DNA of 64,000 bases from positions 51,153-115,152 of the forward strand of contig NZ_FOQG01000015.1 of the NCBI RefSeq assembly GCF_900113685.1, given 5' to 3'. The position numbers and the translations under genes were made by a program. The notes under the pieces were generated by a model. The model did not search any database. It was not told where the DNA came from and saw nothing but the letters and a program-made list of their open reading frames with translations. Source of the DNA: Nocardioides psychrotolerans. Its GTDB lineage: Bacteria; Actinomycetota; Actinomycetes; Propionibacteriales; Nocardioidaceae. Positions 60,458-64,000 of this stretch are shown here, piece by piece. Position 1 is the first letter of the stretch; every line of letters begins with the position of its first letter.

Positions 60458-60598
60458 TTGCCTGCCCTTGACGACCTGGACTACGACGACGGCATCGCGA
60501 CCTGGGACGTCCAGCTCGGCGAGGACACCGCCTCCGAGCAGACCGTCACCATCGACGCGGTCACCGGCGAGGTCCTGCGCACCGAGCTCGACGACTGA
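60458..60598 (+). pseudogene. PepSY-domain fragment, about 46 aa
   Basis: The reading frame codes for DYDDGIATWDVQLGEDT, then a strand and DAVTGEVLRTELDD. This is the second half of a PepSY domain, which usually ends in DGxxxWxVxL...VDAxTGEVLxxExDD. No first half, signal peptide or convincing start is present; a TTG at 60458 begins the visible part. It is probably the 3' remnant of a larger exported PepSY protein, left next to dapD. Confidence 0.6.
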
Positions 60599-60616
60599 GC
60601 CCTAGGGTGGGGTCCC

Positions 60617-61570
60617 GTGACTGAGACTCCCGCTGCCCTCGCCGCTTGGGGCCACGGCCTCGCCACCCTCGACGCGTCCGACGCGGTGCTCGACGTCTGG
60701 TTCCCGACCCCGGCCCTCGGGTCCGCCGGCGACGCCCAGGCCCCGGCCTCGCTCACTGCCCTGGAGGGCGACGACGAGGCGCGCGACGTACGACGTGAGG
60801 TGCGGCTCGTCGAGATCGCCGACCTGTCGGCTGCTCCCACGAGCACCGCGGACGTCTGGCTGCGCCTGCACCTGCTGTCGTCGCGGCTCGTTGTGCCGCA
60901 CACGATCTCCATGGACGGCGTCTTCGGGCTGCTGACCAACGTCGTGTGGACCTCGGCCGGCCCCTGCGCCGTCGAGGGGTTCGAGCTCACGCGCGGGCGG
61001 CTGCGCGCGACCGGCGTGCACGTCACAGTCTTCGGGGTCGACAAGTTCCCCCGGATGGTCGACTACGTGCTGCCGTCGGGCGTGCGGATCGCCGACGCCG
61101 ACCGCGTGCGCCTCGGCGCCCACCTCGCGTCGGGCACGACCGTCATGCACGAGGGCTTCGTCAACTTCAACGCCGGCACGCTCGGCGCCTCGATGGTCGA
61201 GGGCCGCATCTCCGCCGGCGTCCTGGTCGGCGACGGCTCCGACGTCGGCGGCGGCGCCTCGATCATGGGCACGCTGTCGGGCGGCGGCAAGACCGTCATC
61301 TCGATCGGCGAGCGGTGCCTGCTGGGCGCCAACGCCGGCATCGGGATCTCGCTCGGCGACGACTGCGTGGTCGAGGCAGGCTGCTACGTCACGGCCGGCA
61401 CCAAGGTCACGCTGGCCGACCTAGACGGCAAGCCGAAGGTCGTCAAGGCCAGCGAGCTGTCCGGCGCCAGCAACGTGCTCTTCCGCCGCAACTCGGTCTC
61501 CGGTGCGATCGAGGCCGTGCCGTGGAAGGGCGACGGCATCGCCCTCAACGCGGCGCTCCACGCCAACTGA
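60617..61570 (+). CDS. dapD: Tetrahydrodipicolinate N-succinyltransferase, 317 aa
   Basis: This adds succinyl from succinyl-CoA to tetrahydrodipicolinate in the lysine/diaminopimelate pathway. It belongs to the longer actinobacterial DapD group: an N-terminal domain (about residues 1-155), then a left-handed beta-helix of hexapeptide repeats ([23 protein letters not shown] region, [29 protein letters not shown]) and a C-terminal tail. GTG 60617 follows AGGGTGGGG by about 5 nt. Works with dapE, 7.6 kb away. Confidence 0.93.
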   Translation: MTETPAALAAWGHGLATLDASDAVLDVWFPTPALGSAGDAQAPASLTALEGDDEARDVRREVRLVEIADLSAAPTSTADVWLRLHLLSSRLVVPHTISMDGVFGLLTNVVWTSAGPCAVEGFELTRGRLRATGVHVTVFGVDKFPRMVDYVLPSGVRIADADRVRLGAHLASGTTVMHEGFVNFNAGTLGASMVEGRISAGVLVGDGSDVGGGASIMGTLSGGGKTVISIGERCLLGANAGIGISLGDDCVVEAGCYVTAGTKVTLADLDGKPKVVKASELSGASNVLFRRNSVSGAIEAVPWKGDGIALNAALHAN

Positions 61571-61706
61571 GGTTGTCCCTCACCTCGTCCGTCTCGTCCT
61601 CCACAGGGGTCACGGAGGGGGTTCCACGGGCGTGTGAACGTGGGTACGGTCCCTTCTGTCGCGCTTTGCTGGTTCGGGCGCGGGATTCTCGGGAAGGGCC
61701 TGCGCC

Positions 61707-62249
61707 ATGAGTCGTGTCGGTCGGTGTGTTGCCGTCGCTCTCCTCGGCGCGCTCCTCGTCGGCTGCTCCGACGACGAACCGCGGCCGAAGATGGCGCCGA
61801 CGCAGTCAGCAGCGCCGACGACCTCGTCCTCCGTTGACCCCACCCCGACCGAGCCGCCTCCCGAGGTTCTGGGACCTGAGGACACTGTCCGGGCCTGGGT
61901 TGCTGCGCGCAACGAGACGGTCCAGAGCGGGGACTCCGACGCGGTCTATACGTTGAGCGCTACTGACTGCGCCACTTGTCGCGATTCCGTCGAGCCGGTC
62001 AGGGATGTCTACGTCGCGGGCGGGCGCTACGAGACATTCGGTTGGCGGATCGCCGCCCTGAAGCTGGACGACAAGTCCGCTTCCTCATCACCTGCCGTGA
62101 ACGTCGGGCTTGTCTACTCGGCGGGACGAACGTTCCCTGACGCTTCGGCCGAACCGATCCTCTACGACACGGAGCGACACATCGTCACCTTCCGGTTGGC
62201 CCGGGAAGCCGGGGTCTGGAAGGTCCACGAGTTGGTGTACCGCTCATGA
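61707..62249 (+). CDS. Lipoprotein of DUF6318 type, 180 aa
   Basis: An exported lipoprotein: hydrophobic core and lipobox LLVGC (Cys at about residue 20), Thr/Pro-rich tether (about 30-50), then an NTF2-like domain of about 120 residues beginning GPEDTVRAWVAARNETVQSG, with a CATC pair (TDCATCRDS). This fits my recollection of DUF6318. ATG 61707. The stop overlaps the ATG of the next gene. The function is unknown. Confidence 0.75.
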   Translation: MSRVGRCVAVALLGALLVGCSDDEPRPKMAPTQSAAPTTSSSVDPTPTEPPPEVLGPEDTVRAWVAARNETVQSGDSDAVYTLSATDCATCRDSVEPVRDVYVAGGRYETFGWRIAALKLDDKSASSSPAVNVGLVYSAGRTFPDASAEPILYDTERHIVTFRLAREAGVWKVHELVYRS

Positions 62250-62983
62250 TCGTCAGGCTTGCCATCTTCGTGGGGCTGGTCATGACGTTCCTCGTCGCGG
62301 ACGCTCGGCCCGCCGCTGCAGGGTGCCAGCTCATCGAGCATGTCACCTACGTGCAGGGATCAGTGCAGGTCAACAGTCACGAGGTGTGCTCACCACAAGC
62401 GAGCCAGGGCGCGTCTTCCGCCCCTTCCGTCACTGTGCCCAACATCGAGGACGAGGTCTGCATCAGCATCGCTGCCGCGCTCGACTTGACCTACATGCCG
62501 TACTGCTTCCTCGGGGGTGGGGACCAGGCCGTCCCCGCACAGGTCACACCGGGGCTGGTCTCGGCAGCCCTGCGCCGCATTCCACTTCCGGCCAGCGTGC
62601 TGGTGGTGCAGCCGCCGAACGGTCGGACCCTGGTGAACTTCGCGACCAACTTCTACACCGACACCCAGGAGCTCACCCGCACGATCACCCTGCTCGGCCA
62701 GCGGGTCGACCTGCGGATCACGCCGGCCTCCTACGGATGGCGCTTCGGCGACGGTGAGTCCGCTTCGACGACCACACCGGGTGCGGCCTACCCCGACCTC
62801 CAGGTCACCCACGACTACCTCTCCGCAGGAGGCGTGGCCCCGGCAGTGGACACGACCTACACCGCCGACTTCCGCGTCAATGCCGGCGCGTGGCGCCCGG
62901 TGCCCGGCACGGTCACGATCCCGGGCGCGACCATGCCGCTCGAGGTCGTCGAGGCGACGCCCACCCTGGTCGGCTACCGCTGA
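62246..62983 (+). CDS. Secreted PKD-like domain protein, 245 aa
   Basis: A signal peptide (about residues 1-25, cut after ARPAAA) is followed by a Cys-containing region and, from about residue 120, a PKD/Ig-like domain: NFYTDTQELTRTITLLG, then YGWRFGDGES with the WxFGDG turn, and VTHDYLSAG. PKD domains mediate protein or sugar contact outside the cell. ATG 62246 overlaps the lipoprotein stop (ATGA), so the two are co-translated. This pair occurs in Nocardioides-like genomes, as far as I recall; no function is known. Confidence 0.75.
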   Translation: MIVRLAIFVGLVMTFLVADARPAAAGCQLIEHVTYVQGSVQVNSHEVCSPQASQGASSAPSVTVPNIEDEVCISIAAALDLTYMPYCFLGGGDQAVPAQVTPGLVSAALRRIPLPASVLVVQPPNGRTLVNFATNFYTDTQELTRTITLLGQRVDLRITPASYGWRFGDGESASTTTPGAAYPDLQVTHDYLSAGGVAPAVDTTYTADFRVNAGAWRPVPGTVTIPGATMPLEVVEATPTLVGYR

Positions 62984-63465
62984 CCCCTCGACCGCGATCT
63001 GTCGAACACCCCCTCCAAGTCGTGGCTGAACGCCCGACGAACGCGACCGCGCCCCGCGCGGTCGCTGGTCGCTGGTCGCTCAGCAGCGCGGTGGATTGGG
63101 CACCCCAGGACCAGATTCACCGCAGCCCTAGTGAGATCCGCCAAGGCCTCACGGTGGTCGAGCGGTCCCCTGCGACAAGGGAGGACCCCAAGCGTCACTG
63201 GTGCGTGTGATCCTCCCCGGTCGCGACGGAGCAAGGAAGCGTCGGGCCGCATCAACGGCATCGGCATGCTGGTGCGCGGCTGTCGGTGCTCACTCCCCCT
63301 GGTGAAGGGGACTTTCCGCCCGGGGTGGTGCGTGATCGTGTAGTCGGGGTGATGCGAGGTGGTGATGTCGCGAGCACAACAGGCGCCGCTGACACCGACC
63401 AAGGTCCCGGTGTCGAGCTGGGCTGCCTTCAGCCCGCCCATCGACGTCTCCTGCTCCATCGGGAC
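62984..63465. other. Non-coding stretch before transposon remnants
   Basis: About 480 bp with no convincing gene on either strand. It holds three tandem copies of GGTCGCT (63060-63080). The last 100 bp or so may be degraded transposase DNA, since they lead directly into a recognisable IS3-type fragment, but no residues could be aligned with confidence. Confidence 0.5.
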
Positions 63466-63673
63466 CACGGTCTCTACAAGGCCGAGTGCCTACGCACCAC
63501 CGTCTTCCACGACGGCCCCTACAAGACCATCGCCGACGTCGAGTACGCCACCGCCGGCTGGGTCGACTGGTCACAACAACCGCAGGCTCCACTCGACCCT
63601 GGGAAACGTCCCACCAGTCGAGTACGAGCAAGCCCACGACGCTGCCCTCAACCGAGAGCCGCCACTCGTATAG
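63466..63673 (+). pseudogene. IS3-family transposase 3' fragment, frameshifted
   Basis: The first frame reads HGLYKAECLRTTVFHDGPYK and DVEYATAGWVDW, the late integrase-core segment of an IS3-type transposase (OrfB). After an apparent extra base near 63571-63574 the frame changes to HNNRRLHSTLG, then VEYEQAHDAALN, the C-terminal motif of the same protein. The stop is TAG at 63671. The 5' two-thirds of the transposase are missing. It is a dead remnant. Confidence 0.8.
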
Positions 63674-63708
63674 GAACGGCCGAGAACCTGGGATGCTTCT
63701 ATGTGCTG

Positions 63709-64000
63709 TCAAGCGGCCGAAGCAGGTCGGTCGGGAGCAGCCGCGGCGTTGAGGGTCCGGTAGATCTGGCGGGTGGTGTAGCGCTTGAGACAGCGTCGGA
63801 TCTCTCGGCCGGTTTTGCCCTCCGCGGTGCGCCGGGCGACGTAGTCGCGGGTGGCTGGGTCGGTGCGCATGCGAGTGAGCACGACGGTGTTCAGGGCCCA
63901 GTTCAGGCGCCGGTCGCCGCCGCGGTTGAGCCGGTGGCGCACGGTGTTGCCTGAGGACGCTGGGATGGGGCAGGTGCCGGCGATCTGGGCCAGGGCAGCC
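63709..64000 (-). CDS. IS110-family transposase, C-terminal part (runs off window)
   Basis: Transposase of the IS110 (DEDD) group. The visible 96 residues are the C-terminal transposase_20 region: CPIPASSGNTVRHRLNRG, GDRRLNWALNTVVLTRM and REIRRCLKRY. The frame is open to the window end, so the N-terminal RuvC-like domain lies outside. Whether it is intact cannot be told. It lies 36 nt from the IS3-type fragment, indicating nested or successive insertions. Confidence 0.87.
   Translation of the reverse strand, partial: AALAQIAGTCPIPASSGNTVRHRLNRGGDRRLNWALNTVVLTRMRTDPATRDYVARRTAEGKTGREIRRCLKRYTTRQIYRTLNAAAAPDRPASAA

Noticed and set aside
63131..63343. Short open frame between the PKD-like gene and the IS remnants
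   Set aside because: No ribosome site, no recognisable motif, and Arg/Ser-rich composition typical of a spurious frame in GC-rich DNA.

Overview
The window is chromosomal DNA from a high-GC actinobacterium, most like Nocardioides and its relatives (Propionibacteriales). This is inferred from several things read here: dense gene packing with many ATGA/GTGA stop-start overlaps; a 180-kDa-class NAD-glutamate dehydrogenase; the sigE-rseA-htrA locus with a divergent O-methyltransferase; the small DUF3117 protein; a translational T-box leader on ileS; an F420-type LLM oxidoreductase with a KstR-like site; and DUF2505 and DUF6912 proteins. No rRNA, tRNA or CRISPR was recognised.

Layout. 0-0.9 kb: the 3' part of a Ku gene. 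0.9-6.5 kb: a divergent GntR regulator + TSUP exporter, facing matC, a CoA-transferase III and a fused carboxyltransferase; this looks like a malonate/dicarboxylate uptake and activation locus. 6.4-7.3 kb: an SDR. 7.3-17.8 kb: a Ser/Thr phospho-signalling island. It holds an FHA-FHA-TM-trypsin protein, a zinc-ribbon kinase, a TerY-like VWA protein, a PP2C phosphatase, a membrane-anchored proline-rich protein, a second kinase, a flavin-type oxidoreductase, a small membrane protein and an FHA protein with a C4-like motif. 17.8-27 kb: a CPA2 antiporter, an ABC-2 exporter, an amidase and a heterodimeric ABC exporter with one degenerate ATP site. 27-37 kb: NAD-GDH, a lipoprotein, tandem DUF2505 proteins, an Old Yellow Enzyme and P5C dehydrogenase. 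Both GDH and P5C dehydrogenase serve glutamate/proline catabolism.

37-47.9 kb: DUF6912 with a WS/DGAT acyltransferase that lacks the second motif histidine; a cupredoxin-like lipoprotein and a polytopic membrane protein; a CpaE-like ATPase, SAF protein and HTH trio; the SigE envelope-stress locus (HtrA, RseA, SigE, divergent methyltransferase); leucyl aminopeptidase and DUF3117. 48-55.9 kb: PaaX regulator + enoyl-CoA hydratase; M14 carboxypeptidase; a DivIVA-like/LOG/DapE operon; an LLM oxidoreductase; a large secreted esterase. 55.9-61.6 kb: ileS with its T-box, a P-loop kinase, a stand-alone LigD-type phosphoesterase, a PepSY fragment and dapD. 61.7-63 kb: a lipoprotein/PKD-like secreted pair. 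63-64 kb: transposon wreckage, with a frameshifted IS3-type fragment and an IS110 transposase running off the window.

The most distinctive block is the 7.3-17.8 kb signalling island. Its parts suggest a cytoplasmic phosphorylation switch (two kinases, one phosphatase, three FHA modules) linked across the membrane to an external serine protease and a proline-rich anchor protein. Other points that deserve checking are the ileS T-box sequestrator, the KstR-like operator, the apparent ATC start of the methyltransferase, and the altered WS/DGAT active site.
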